The position numbers were made by a program, and so were the translations under genes. 12,889 nt of DNA from Deltaproteobacteria bacterium. GTDB lineage: Bacteria > Myxococcota_A > Bradymonadia > UBA7976 > VGTA01. Shown piece after piece: positions 1 to 7,495 of the stretch; the stretch's first letter is position 1, and the number at the start of each line of letters is the position of its first letter. The notes beneath the pieces are model-generated. The model ran no database searches, was not told the origin of the DNA, and saw only the letters and a program-made list of their open reading frames with translations. The stretch is taken from contig VGTA01000029.1 in the NCBI GenBank assembly GCA_016874875.1, positions 1 to 12,889 of the forward strand, in the 5' to 3' direction.

Positions 1-2
1 CC

Positions 3-1508
3 CAGGACCCCCACGCCCCCCAGGCCGCCATCGTCATGGCCGCCGGCAAGGGCACCCGCATGCGCTCGCGCACCAACAAGGTGCTCCACGAGGTGGCGGG
101 GGTGCCCATGATCGAGCGCGTGGTGCGCGCCGCCCTCGACGCTGGCGTGCGGCGGGTGGTGGTGGTGCTCGGGCACCAGTCGGAGGAGGTGCAGGCGCAC
201 CTGCGGCGGGTCTTTGCGGAGGGGGAGGGCGCCCACATCACCTGGGCGATCCAGGCGGAGCAGCTGGGCACGGCGCACGCGGCGCAGTGCGCCCTCCCCG
301 CCCTCGAGGGCTTTGAGGGGCGCGTGTGGATTCTCTCCGGCGACACGCCGCTCATCCACGCGGGGCTGTTCGCCCGCCTCAACGCCGCCTGCCCCCACGC
401 CGCCCTCGCCGTGGCGGGCATGCGCCTCCACGACCCCGCCTCCTACGGGCGGCTGCTCACCGACGCGCGCGGCCTCTACGCCATCCGCGAGGCGCGCGAC
501 TGCGCCCCCCACGAGCGCGCGGTCCGCGACGTCAACGCCGGGCTCTACCGCGTGGACGCCGCTCTCCTGCGCGCCGGCCTCGCCACGCTCAAGCGCGAGA
601 ACGCCCAAGGGGAGTACTACCTCACCGACCTCGTCTCCTACGCCCGCGCCCTGCAGGACGCCGCGGGGGCGTCGGGAGAGGAGGCGGGGGCGGGGGTGGG
701 GTGTTGTGTTTTTGAGGGCGACGACGTGGAGGCGCTCGAGGGCGTCAACGACCGCGTGGACCTCGCGCGCGCCGAGGCGAGCGCGCAGCGGCAGCTCGCC
801 CTCGCGGCGATGCGCGGCGGCGCCACGCTCCTGCGCCCCGAGACCGTGCGCCTGAGCGCCCACGCCGCCCTCGGCGAGGACGCGCTCGTGGAGGAGGACG
901 TGACCCTGGTGGGGCGAGTGGCGGTGGGGCGGGGCGCGCGACTCGGGCGGGGCTGCCGCCTAGAGGGCTGCGTGGTGGGCGAGGGCGCCGTCGTGGGGCA
1001 GGGGGCGCTCCTCAAGGGCGTCACCCTCGCCGCGGGCGCCGTGGTCCACCCCTACAGCCACCTCGAGGGCGCCGAGGTGGGCGCCGGCGCCGAGGTGGGC
1101 CCTTTCGCCCGCCTCCGCGAGGGCACCCGCCTCGCCGCCCGCGTCAAGATCGGCAACTTTGTGGAGACCAAGAAGGCCACCTTCGGCGAGGGCGCCAAGG
1201 CGAGCCACCTGAGCTACCTCGGCGACGTGGACGTGGGCGCGCGCGCCAACGTGGGCGCCGGCACCATCACGTGCAACTACGACGGCTACCGCAAGCACCA
1301 CACCCACATCGGCGAGGGCGCCTTTATCGGCTCCGACACGCAGCTCGTCGCCCCTGTGGCGGTGGGCGCCGGCGCCTTTGTGGCAGCGGGCAGCACCGTC
1401 ACCCGCGACGTCCCCCCCGACGCCCTCGCCCTCTCGCGCGCGCCGCAGGTGGAGCGCGAGGGCTGGGCGGCGCGCTTCCACGCGGAGCGGCGCGCCGCCA
1501 AGCCCTGA
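3..1508 (+). CDS. glmU: GlmU, bifunctional UDP-GlcNAc pyrophosphorylase / glucosamine-1-phosphate acetyltransferase (5' end missing)
   Basis: GlmU acetylates glucosamine-1-P and then uridylylates it to UDP-GlcNAc in the cytoplasm, for peptidoglycan and lipid A. Frame 3 is open from the window edge and reads AAIVMAAGKGTRM. The ATG at 36 therefore falls inside the nucleotide-binding loop and the true start lies upstream. Counting that Met as residue 1: GKGTRM loop 4-9, Lys15 (family K25), GTAHAA 78-83, Asp103 in SGDTPL (metal site), NAQGEYYLTD 189-198, EGVNDR 235-240. Left-handed hexapeptide repeats follow from about 275, with His391 in ASHLSY as the acetyltransferase base and the signature GAGTITCNYDG 407-417. 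The tail is normal for the family. An Ala/Gly/Glu-rich insertion at about 208-222 is longer than in E. coli GlmU. The next gene is convergent, 19 bases away. The assignment is very secure. Confidence 0.97.
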   Translation, partial: QDPHAPQAAIVMAAGKGTRMRSRTNKVLHEVAGVPMIERVVRAALDAGVRRVVVVLGHQSEEVQAHLRRVFAEGEGAHITWAIQAEQLGTAHAAQCALPALEGFEGRVWILSGDTPLIHAGLFARLNAACPHAALAVAGMRLHDPASYGRLLTDARGLYAIREARDCAPHERAVRDVNAGLYRVDAALLRAGLATLKRENAQGEYYLTDLVSYARALQDAAGASGEEAGAGVGCCVFEGDDVEALEGVNDRVDLARAEASAQRQLALAAMRGGATLLRPETVRLSAHAALGEDALVEEDVTLVGRVAVGRGARLGRGCRLEGCVVGEGAVVGQGALLKGVTLAAGAVVHPYSHLEGAEVGAGAEVGPFARLREGTRLAARVKIGNFVETKKATFGEGAKASHLSYLGDVDVGARANVGAGTITCNYDGYRKHHTHIGEGAFIGSDTQLVAPVAVGAGAFVAAGSTVTRDVPPDALALSRAPQVEREGWAARFHAERRAAKP

Positions 1509-1527
1509 GCGCCCTCCCCCCCTCAGC

Positions 1528-4500
1528 TCACAGCGGCGGCGCGAGCAGGTTGCGCTCGGCGAGGGGCAGCGCGTACACCCCAAAGCGCCCCGCCGCCGCG
1601 TAGAGCGTGTCGCCCTCGAGGGTGAAGCTCGCGCCCCAGCCGTTCACCGGGAAGAACGCCTGCGGCGTGATCCGCGCGGGGTCGCTGAGGTCCATCAGCA
1701 GCACCCCGCCGCCCACGCTGAACACCGCGCGCCCGCCGCGCACGTCCACGAGGCTCGCCCACTGGTCGCTCACCTCCTCGCCGAGGAGCGCGAGGTCGCG
1801 CAGCCCAAAGACCGCCACGCGGTCGAACCGCTCGCGCGCCGCCTCCTCCGCCGTCGCGCCCTCCAACGCCACAGACGCGTCATAGTAGCCCCACCCGTAG
1901 GCGGGCGAGTGCGTCACCACCAGGCGCTCCTCGCCCCCCACCGCGTCGAGGCGCACGGCGTCGAGGGTGCGCTCCTCAAAGAGGTGGCGGGACACGAGCG
2001 TGGCGCGCGTCTCGGCGTCGTTGAGGCGCACGAGGTTGAGCGACGACTCCGCGCCCCGCGGCCCCCAGGTCTGGTCGCGCGTCACCGCGAGGTCGCCGCG
2101 GCGGAGGAGGAGGCGCCCGGGCAGGTTGACCGCCGCGCCCACGCGCGGCGCGCGCGGGTCGGCGAGGCGGACGGGGCGCGTGAAGTGGCGCACGTAGCTC
2201 ACGCGGTCCCCCTCCACCGTCACGGGCAGGTGGTACGAGTAGTAGAGCACGTCGCCGTCGGCCACCACGCCCTCAAGGCGCTCCTCGGCGGGGCGGGCGA
2301 CGCTCGCCGCCACGGCGGGGGCGTCGAGGTCGCGCAGGTCGATCACGTCGAGGGCGAGCGAGCCCCAGTAGCGCTCGCGGTCGTACTCATAGCACTGGCC
2401 GCGGCGCGAGGACTCGACGGCGGCGGCGGGCGCGTCAAACTCCACCGCGGCGCACGAGCTGTAGTCGATGTCGTAGGAGTAGTTGTAGGAGTTCTCGTCG
2501 CCCTGCCTGCGCAGCGCGCCCTGGCAGACCTGCACCTCGCCCACGCAGGTGAACGCCCCGCCCGCCTGGCGCTCGCAGCGCACGTCGCCCATGGAGATCT
2601 GGCAGGCGCGGGGCTCGCCCGTCGTCTCGCCCGTCGTCTCGCCCGTCGTCTCGCCCGCCGTCTCGCCCGCCGTCTCGCCCGCCGTCTCGCTGCCAAAGAG
2701 CTCATAGCACTCGGGGAGCGCGCCCTCCTCGCGGGGGGCGCCCACGCTGCACACCTCGTAGCGCCCGAGGCTCTCGCGCTGCGACACGCGGCGCTCCAGC
2801 GCCACCGCCCCCGCCAGCGGGTGGAGGCGCAGGCTCCCGCCGCCCCACCAGTAGCCGCCGCAGCCCCAGCAGCCCCAGTCGTCGCCGTAGGAGTAGCCGT
2901 AGTAGCCCTCGTCCTCGGAGAAGCGGTCGGTCAGGTCGAGGGCGCCGCGCGCGCGGGGGGCGGCGGGGTCGCTGAGGTCAAAGAGGCTGAGCTTCACCTC
3001 GCGCCGGGAGTCCTGGCGCGCCTCGTCGTAGGTCCAGCGGTTCTCCGTCGCCACAAACACATCGCCGAGCTGGCGGACGTCGGCGAAGGCGGGCACCGCC
3101 ACCTCCGCGAGCGGCTCCGCCGTGTCCACGTCCGCGCCCACCGGCATCACCTGCAGGCGCGCCGGCTCCATGTCGCGGCCGTTGTCGTACCAGCCGTAGT
3201 AGAGGTCGTTGGAGCCGCGCAGGCGCACGGCGTGGCGCGCGGGGCCCTCGCCCACAAAGAACACGCGGCTCAGCTCCGGGGCGAGGTCCACCTCCCCGAG
3301 CAGCGCCGGCGCGTCGGGGTCGGCGCGGTCGTAGAGGCTCAGACTCAGCTCCGAGAGGTTGCCCACCACGCCCTCGGCGGGCTCAAAGCTGCGGCGGACG
3401 GGGCTGCTGTGCGCCATCACCCCGCGCGCCGTCACGCTGCGCTCCGAGAACGTGAACATCTGCACGCCGCTGCGCCACGACCCCTCAGCGTCATCGTAGC
3501 CCGAGAAGGGCAGCAGCACCAGCCCCGTCTCCACCACGCCGTCAGGGCCCGCCGCCTCCACCGCGTCCTCGATCACCGAGAAGGCGCGGTCGTCCCACTG
3601 CGCCTCCGACCACGACCAGCCGCGGAGGTCCCCCGCCGCGCGCGCCACAAAGGGCTCCGTGAGCGCGAGGTCGGTGCTGTAGAGGCTCACGGCGATGGAG
3701 CGCGCCTCGCCGCCCACCTGGTCGTCCTGCCCCACGCCCACCAGGCGCGAGTCGTCAAACACGGGGCGGAAGAAGTCGTTCCAGCCCGAGATGATGTACT
3801 CGGCGCGCTCCTCGATGAGCCCGTCGGGGGTGATGGAGAAGGCGTGGAAGGGGTCCACGCGGCGGTAGGTCACAAAGAAGGCGCGGTCGCGCATAAAGAG
3901 GCTGGCGTAGAGGTCCTCGCCCTCCCCAAAGCGCGCGCTGTCGATGGCGGTGGGGGCCTGCAGGTCGCTGATGTTCCAGGTGCTCACCACCGAGCCGCTG
4001 CGCCAGTCGGCGCTCACCACGCGCAGCACGTCGCCCTCGATGTGGAGGTCGTTCTTGCGGCGCACGTAGCCGTCCACCGGCACCGCCCCGCCCGCGACGA
4101 TGGCGCCGCTCGGGTCGGAGATGTCCACGAGGCTCACGTAGGTGCCGTCCCACGTGTCGCCGTCGCGCCAGTACCAGCCCTGCTGGCGCGCGATCAGGAG
4201 CGTGGTGGGGGTGGCCTGGATGTCCGCCACGTACCCCCCGAGGTCGAGCTCCCCCGCCTGCGTCACCTCCGCGCGCGCCGCGCTCACGCTGAAGCTGCGG
4301 AGGACGGTGCTCGCGCCCGTGGACCAGTCGTTGGCCACCACGTAGAGCGCGTCCCCCGCCATGCTGCGGGTGAGGCGGCTGCTCTGGATGTACCCCGGGA
4401 CGGGCCTGTAGCTCACGAGGGCGGGCGCCGCCGGGTCGCGCACGTCCACGAGCGCCACCAGCCCCCCGTTAAAGCTCTCCACGCTCAGGTCCTCGCGCCC

Positions 4501-5103
4501 GCCCCAGTACCCCCACCAGTTGTTGAGGAGCACGAGGGCGTAGCCGTCGAGCAGGTACATCTCCACGGGGGAGCCGGCGAGGGCGAGGCGGCTGAGCACG
4601 CGCGGGCGGCTCGGGTCGGCGATGTCGACGAGCTGCAGACCGCGGTAGGCGTTGAGGTTGGCGAGCAGGCCGGGGCGGACCACGCGGTAGATGTCGCCCT
4701 CCTCCACCGTGCGCTCCTCCGCGCCGCCCTCGTTGGCGTCCGCCGAGGGCGCCTCGGCGTCGCGCGAGCCGTCGCGCGCCGCTTCGTCGCGCTGGCCTGA
4801 GGCGGAGAGGAAGTCGCTCTGCCCCTCCTCCACCTCCTGACGCCCATCGCCGCCCATGGGGGGCGGCGCCTCCACCCCGCCCACGGGCTCGTTGGGGACG
4901 CCCCCGGGCGCGGCGCCGGGGTCGTTGGGGCCGCACGCGCTCAGCGTCGCGCTCAGCCCCAGCAGGGCGCACGCAGCGAGGGCGGTGAGGAGCGCGCGCG
5001 GGCGAGCGCATTGGGGGCGGCGGGGGTCGTGAATACGCCCTTGGGGCGGCGCGTCCTGTGGGGATGCGCTGCGGGGGGTTGCTTGTGGAGCGTGCTGTGG
5101 CAT
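1528..5103 (-). CDS. Large beta-propeller-domain lipoprotein with a Cys-rich insert
   Basis: Predicted exported lipoprotein of 1191 aa. The start is supported by AGGAGG six bases upstream of the ATG. A positively charged N-region leads into a hydrophobic stretch at about 37-55 and lipobox LSAC with Cys57. The mature N-terminus is Gly/Pro/acidic and disordered-looking. The body has repeated blades of the VDIxDPxxP type (LVDIADPSRP, LVDVRDPAAP, LVDISDPSG, LSLFDLSDPAAP, LLMDLSDP). These resemble the bacterial secreted Beta_propel/LVIVD families, and the length suggests two propellers. Between propeller parts lie a Tyr/Trp/Gly-rich patch with CWGC (about 729-755), an eight-Cys segment (about 784-904) and a GETA/GETT repeat linker (about 807-830). 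It is longer than typical single-propeller relatives. Function is unknown; surface binding or scaffolding is a guess. It reads as a single gene following the NuoM-like gene after a 210-base gap. Confidence 0.85.
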   Translation of the reverse strand: MPQHAPQATPRSASPQDAPPQGRIHDPRRPQCARPRALLTALAACALLGLSATLSACGPNDPGAAPGGVPNEPVGGVEAPPPMGGDGRQEVEEGQSDFLSASGQRDEAARDGSRDAEAPSADANEGGAEERTVEEGDIYRVVRPGLLANLNAYRGLQLVDIADPSRPRVLSRLALAGSPVEMYLLDGYALVLLNNWWGYWGGREDLSVESFNGGLVALVDVRDPAAPALVSYRPVPGYIQSSRLTRSMAGDALYVVANDWSTGASTVLRSFSVSAARAEVTQAGELDLGGYVADIQATPTTLLIARQQGWYWRDGDTWDGTYVSLVDISDPSGAIVAGGAVPVDGYVRRKNDLHIEGDVLRVVSADWRSGSVVSTWNISDLQAPTAIDSARFGEGEDLYASLFMRDRAFFVTYRRVDPFHAFSITPDGLIEERAEYIISGWNDFFRPVFDDSRLVGVGQDDQVGGEARSIAVSLYSTDLALTEPFVARAAGDLRGWSWSEAQWDDRAFSVIEDAVEAAGPDGVVETGLVLLPFSGYDDAEGSWRSGVQMFTFSERSVTARGVMAHSSPVRRSFEPAEGVVGNLSELSLSLYDRADPDAPALLGEVDLAPELSRVFFVGEGPARHAVRLRGSNDLYYGWYDNGRDMEPARLQVMPVGADVDTAEPLAEVAVPAFADVRQLGDVFVATENRWTYDEARQDSRREVKLSLFDLSDPAAPRARGALDLTDRFSEDEGYYGYSYGDDWGCWGCGGYWWGGGSLRLHPLAGAVALERRVSQRESLGRYEVCSVGAPREEGALPECYELFGSETAGETAGETAGETTGETTGETTGEPRACQISMGDVRCERQAGGAFTCVGEVQVCQGALRRQGDENSYNYSYDIDYSSCAAVEFDAPAAAVESSRRGQCYEYDRERYWGSLALDVIDLRDLDAPAVAASVARPAEERLEGVVADGDVLYYSYHLPVTVEGDRVSYVRHFTRPVRLADPRAPRVGAAVNLPGRLLLRRGDLAVTRDQTWGPRGAESSLNLVRLNDAETRATLVSRHLFEERTLDAVRLDAVGGEERLVVTHSPAYGWGYYDASVALEGATAEEAARERFDRVAVFGLRDLALLGEEVSDQWASLVDVRGGRAVFSVGGGVLLMDLSDPARITPQAFFPVNGWGASFTLEGDTLYAAAGRFGVYALPLAERNLLAPPL
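2614..2691 (-). repeat. 12-base tandem repeat coding for a GETA/GETT linker
   Basis: On the + strand the unit CTCGCCCGTCGT occurs three times, followed by three copies of CTCGCCCGCCGT (2614-2685) and a partial unit. In the lipoprotein it encodes alternating GETA and GETT tetrapeptides. The unit is a multiple of three, so gain or loss of copies keeps the frame and only changes linker length. The two blocks of three identical copies look like recent duplication. Confidence 0.9.
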
Positions 5104-5109
5104 GAGAGT

Positions 5110-5115
5110 CCTCCT
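5110..5115 (-). promoter_or_regulatory. Strong ribosome binding site of the beta-propeller lipoprotein
   Basis: The minus strand reads AGGAGG six bases before the ATG at 5103-5101. It fixes this start although the N-region before the hydrophobic signal core is unusually long (about 36 residues). Confidence 0.75.
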
Positions 5116-5200
5116 GTGGGTGGGGTCGCTGCGTGAAGAGCAAGATACACGCCACGCGGGTCGCCCTCCTCACAAAAATGCTCCCCACGCGCCCGCCCCG

Positions 5201-5280
5201 CGGCGTGAGGCGGCGTGAGGCGGCGTGAGGCGGCGTGAGGCGGCGTGAGGCAGCGTGAGGCGGCGTGAGGCGGCGTGAAC
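5201..5280. repeat. 10-base tandem repeat, eight copies
   Basis: CGGCGTGAGG is repeated eight times without spacers. The sixth copy has A for G at position 2 and the last ends in AAC. It sits between the stop of the NuoM-like gene (5314) and the start of the lipoprotein gene (5103). The 210-base gap also holds a short AT-richer stretch near 5140-5180 that could hold the lipoprotein promoter; I could not place convincing -35/-10 boxes. On the lipoprotein mRNA strand the unit is CCTCACGCCG, pyrimidine-rich. Confidence 0.95.
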
Positions 5281-5313
5281 CCGCGTTTACGCCTCGCCCC
5301 GCGCTGTTCTCTT

Positions 5314-6639
5314 TTAGGGCGCCGCGCGCAAGAGCGGCAGCAGGCTCGGCGCCAGCCCCCCCGCCAGGAGCGCCGCCAAGAGGAGCGACAGCCCCACGAG
5401 CTCCCGCGGCAGCCCCTCGAGGCGGGCGTTGGGCAGCGACGGGGGTCCAAAGAAGACGCGAAAGTGGACGCGGACGATCCCAAAGGCGAGGGCGCTGAGC
5501 GCGCTCGACATCAGGAGCGCGCCGAGGACCGAGTGCGTGGCCTCGCCGCTGAGCAGGAGCTCCACGGCGATAAAGTCGAGGCTGCCGGGGAGCGCCGCGG
5601 CGCTCAGACTCAGCAGGAGGCCCGCGCGCGCCAGCTTGGGCATGTGGTCGCTGAGGCCGTGGCGCGTGTGCAGGCTGAGCGCCCCCACCCGCGCCTCCAC
5701 GAGCGCGTAGACCAAGACCAGCCCCACCTCCGCCAAGAGCATCGCCGACCAGAGCAGCTCGCCGCCCGTGAAGCCCGCCGCGGAGCGCGGGTCGATGAGC
5801 CCCACCATCAGGAGCGTGTGGGACGCCGCCAGCGAGCAGCCCAGGGCGCGCCCGAGGGAGCGCTGCGTGATGCCCGTGAGCGCGGCGAGGAGCGCGAGGG
5901 CGAGGAGCGCGGTGGTGAGGAGCTGCGCGCCCTCGGCGTGCGCGTGCATGCCCGGGTGCACTACCCGCGCGAGCAGCACCACCCCCCCGAGGGGCGCCGC
6001 GAGCAGCACGCTCGAGGCGCAGAGGCCCCGCGAGAGCTGGTCGAGCAGCCCCGTGGAGAGCGGCGGCACCCCGAGGCGCAGCGCCGCCGCCGCCAAGAAG
6101 AGGGTGAGCGGCAGCGCGCCGAGCCCCGCCTCAGGCGCCGGCAGCGCCAGACTCGGCGCCGCGAGCACCCCGAGCCACATCAGCCCCAGACTCACCCACA
6201 GCGCCACGCGCGCCGGGCGACTCGGGACGCTGAGCGCGGGCACGAGCCCCGAGAGCGTCTCGGCGAGCGCCACCGTGAGCAGGTCGCCGGCGATCAGCCC
6301 GAGCAGCGTGGTGGCGAGGCGCGTGAGGGCGCGGCTGAGCGCCTGGCTGTGCGCGACGCGCCGCGGCAGCGCCATGATCACGGCGAGGGCGCTCAGCGAC
6401 ACGGAGGGCGCGAGGGTGTAGCTGAGGCGGTCGGCGGTGGCGGTGAGCCCCCACAGCGACGCGCTCACGCTCTGCCCCCCGCCGAGCGACCACAGCAGCG
6501 CGGCGATGGAGGCGAGCAGGGCGACGACGGCGCCCACGAGCGCCACCCAGCGCGCCTCGTCGGGCTCGGAGAGGCGCGCGCGCCACGCGGCGATGAGGAC
6601 GACGAGCGCCGACAGCAGCGAGAGGGCGACGGGACTCAC
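5314..6639 (-). CDS. NuoM/antiporter-like proton-channel membrane protein
   Basis: 441-aa polytopic membrane protein, almost entirely hydrophobic helices (about 12-14). It resembles the complex I / Mrp-type proton-conducting subunit family (Proton_antipo_M). Recognisable elements are GDLLTVALAETLSGLVPAL (Glu127, matching the conserved TM5 Glu of NuoM) and LGVPPLSTGLLDQL (family motif region xPLFPxHxWLPDA). Others are QRSLGRALGCSLAASHTLL (family dlKrllAySSisH) and ALPGSLDFIAVELLLSG (family LPGxxGFxxE). Several channel lysines appear replaced: Arg188 at the TM7 position, a Gly-Gly region near 218 at TM8, and Arg264 in the broken-helix motif. I chose the GTG at 6639 because it overlaps the upstream stop as GTGA and has a GGGGAGGGG-like site before it. 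Longer ATG starts add only an Arg/Pro-rich tail. No other complex I genes are visible, so the partner complex is unknown. Confidence 0.75.
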   Translation of the reverse strand: MSPVALSLLSALVVLIAAWRARLSEPDEARWVALVGAVVALLASIAALLWSLGGGQSVSASLWGLTATADRLSYTLAPSVSLSALAVIMALPRRVAHSQALSRALTRLATTLLGLIAGDLLTVALAETLSGLVPALSVPSRPARVALWVSLGLMWLGVLAAPSLALPAPEAGLGALPLTLFLAAAALRLGVPPLSTGLLDQLSRGLCASSVLLAAPLGGVVLLARVVHPGMHAHAEGAQLLTTALLALALLAALTGITQRSLGRALGCSLAASHTLLMVGLIDPRSAAGFTGGELLWSAMLLAEVGLVLVYALVEARVGALSLHTRHGLSDHMPKLARAGLLLSLSAAALPGSLDFIAVELLLSGEATHSVLGALLMSSALSALAFGIVRVHFRVFFGPPSLPNARLEGLPRELVGLSLLLAALLAGGLAPSLLPLLRAAP

Positions 6640-7200
6640 GGGCGCCCCTCCCCGCCGCCGAGGCGGCGCGCGAGGGCGCGGTCGAGGGCGTCGAGGCGGG
6701 TGAGGGCGCGCGTGACCTGCTGCCACACCCAGCGCAGGGCGTCGTCAAAGTACCAGCGGTCGAGCGAGGCGCGGTAGAGCGCCAGCTCCCAGCGGCTCGG
6801 CAGGCGCCCCTCGCGGTGCGCGCCGCGCGCGTGGAGGTCTTGGCCGCTGATGCGCATCAGGCGGTTGCGGTCCTGCAGCGCCGACGGCGAGCGCACGATC
6901 TGCCAGGTGCGCAGGCTCGCGTGCCCCACCATGTGCAGCAGCACGAGCGTGTGGAGGCCGAGGGCGACCTCCACCCACATCAGCCCCACCTGCGACACCG
7001 AGGCGTAGGCGAGCGCGCTCTTGACGTCCCCCTGCACCCGCGCGCTCGTGGTGGCGTGCAGCGCGGTGACGGCGCCGATGACGCCCACCAGCCAGGGCGC
7101 CGCCGGGTGCGCCTCGATGAGCGGCGACAGGCGCATGAGCAGGAATGGCGAGGCGTGAATCGACAGCGCTCCATAGAACACCGCGCTCGACGGCGTGGCG
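6636..7200 (-). pseudogene. NuoL-like proton-channel subunit, C-terminal remnant (5' part lost)
   Basis: The minus strand encodes a NuoL-type C-terminal region. It starts near TPSSAVFYGALSIHASPFLL (NuoL: TPVSALIHAATMV). It continues through VQGDVKSALAYASVSQVGLM (the dlKk-lAySTisQlG signature with its Lys), LHMVGHASLRTWQ (H...HA..K/R), and a tail with WYFDDALRWVWQQ...LDRLD-type residues like the NuoL lateral-helix end. About the first half of a normal NuoL is absent. Upstream the frame stays open to 7457 but reads antisense to the sigma-54 activator fragment, so that extension is not genuine. No credible start or ribosome site precedes the homologous part. Its stop overlaps the GTG of the NuoM-like gene, so the two once formed a coupled pair. 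It is dead if the junction is real, and merely cut if the assembly is chimeric. Confidence 0.72.
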
Positions 7201-7204
7201 TGGC
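7186..7204. other. Head-to-head junction between two truncated genes
   Basis: To the left, minus-strand NuoL homology runs up to about TPSSA. To the right, plus-strand NtrC-type homology begins at WPGNVREL. The plus frame has a stop (TAG 7174-7176) just upstream of the homology. Both genes lose their N-terminal halves here and no spacer or insertion element separates them. The exact breakpoint cannot be fixed because GGCGTGGCGTGG is compatible with both sides. Confidence 0.7.
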
Positions 7205-7485
7205 CCGGCAACGTCCGCGAGCTCGAGAACTGCGTGGAGCAGGCGGTGGCGATGACCGAGCACAGCGCCCTGCAGCTCGACGACCTCCCCGACGAGGTGC
7301 GCGCAGGGCTAGCGCGCTCGCTGATGAGCGGTCCGGCGCAGCCCGACGGCCTGGTGAGTCTTGAGGAGCTCGAGCGCCTGCACATCGCGCGGGTGCTGCG
7401 GGCGGTGGAAGGCAACAAATCCGCCGCGGCGCACATCCTCGGGGTGGACCGCAGCACGCTCTACCGCAAGCTAGAGCGCGGCTGA
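7195..7485 (+). pseudogene. Sigma-54-dependent (NtrC-type) activator, C-terminal fragment
   Basis: About 97 codons match the end of NtrC-family activators. They start with WPGNVRELENCVEQAV, the sensor-II end of the AAA+ domain, then a DDLP segment. A Fis-type helix-turn-helix closes the protein: LEELERLHIARVLRAVEGNKSAAAHILGVDRSTLYRKLERG in family terms, the part binding upstream activator DNA. The receiver or sensor domain and nearly all the ATPase (Walker A, GAFTGA loop) are missing. An in-frame stop lies 21 bases before the GTG, and no ribosome site is visible. It cannot activate sigma-54 polymerase. If translated it could at most be a small DNA-binding peptide. The stop is 10 bases from the convergent protease stop. 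Confidence 0.8.
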
Positions 7486-7495
7486 GCGCCCCGCG

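Noticed and set aside
1509..1527. Terminator between glmU and the convergent lipoprotein gene
   Set aside because: Only 19 bases, with no inverted repeat or T-run.
1378..4800. 1140-codon open frame on the + strand opposite the beta-propeller gene
   Set aside because: Its product is Arg/His/Val/Ala-rich without domains. Long antisense frames are expected where third positions are nearly always G or C, and the minus-strand protein has clear motifs and a strong ribosome site.
6640..6726. N-terminal extension of the NuoM-like protein to an ATG at 6726
   Set aside because: Arg/Pro-rich tail inside the upstream gene; the GTGA overlap at 6636-6639 is a typical coupled start.
5275..6777. 500-codon open frame on the + strand opposite the NuoM-like gene
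   Set aside because: Arg/Glu/Gln/His low-complexity translation that begins in the 10-base repeat. The minus strand gives a coherent membrane protein.
7201..7457. N-terminal extension of the NuoL-like remnant up to 7457
   Set aside because: It is the antisense reading of the NtrC-type fragment and has no transmembrane or NuoL-like character.
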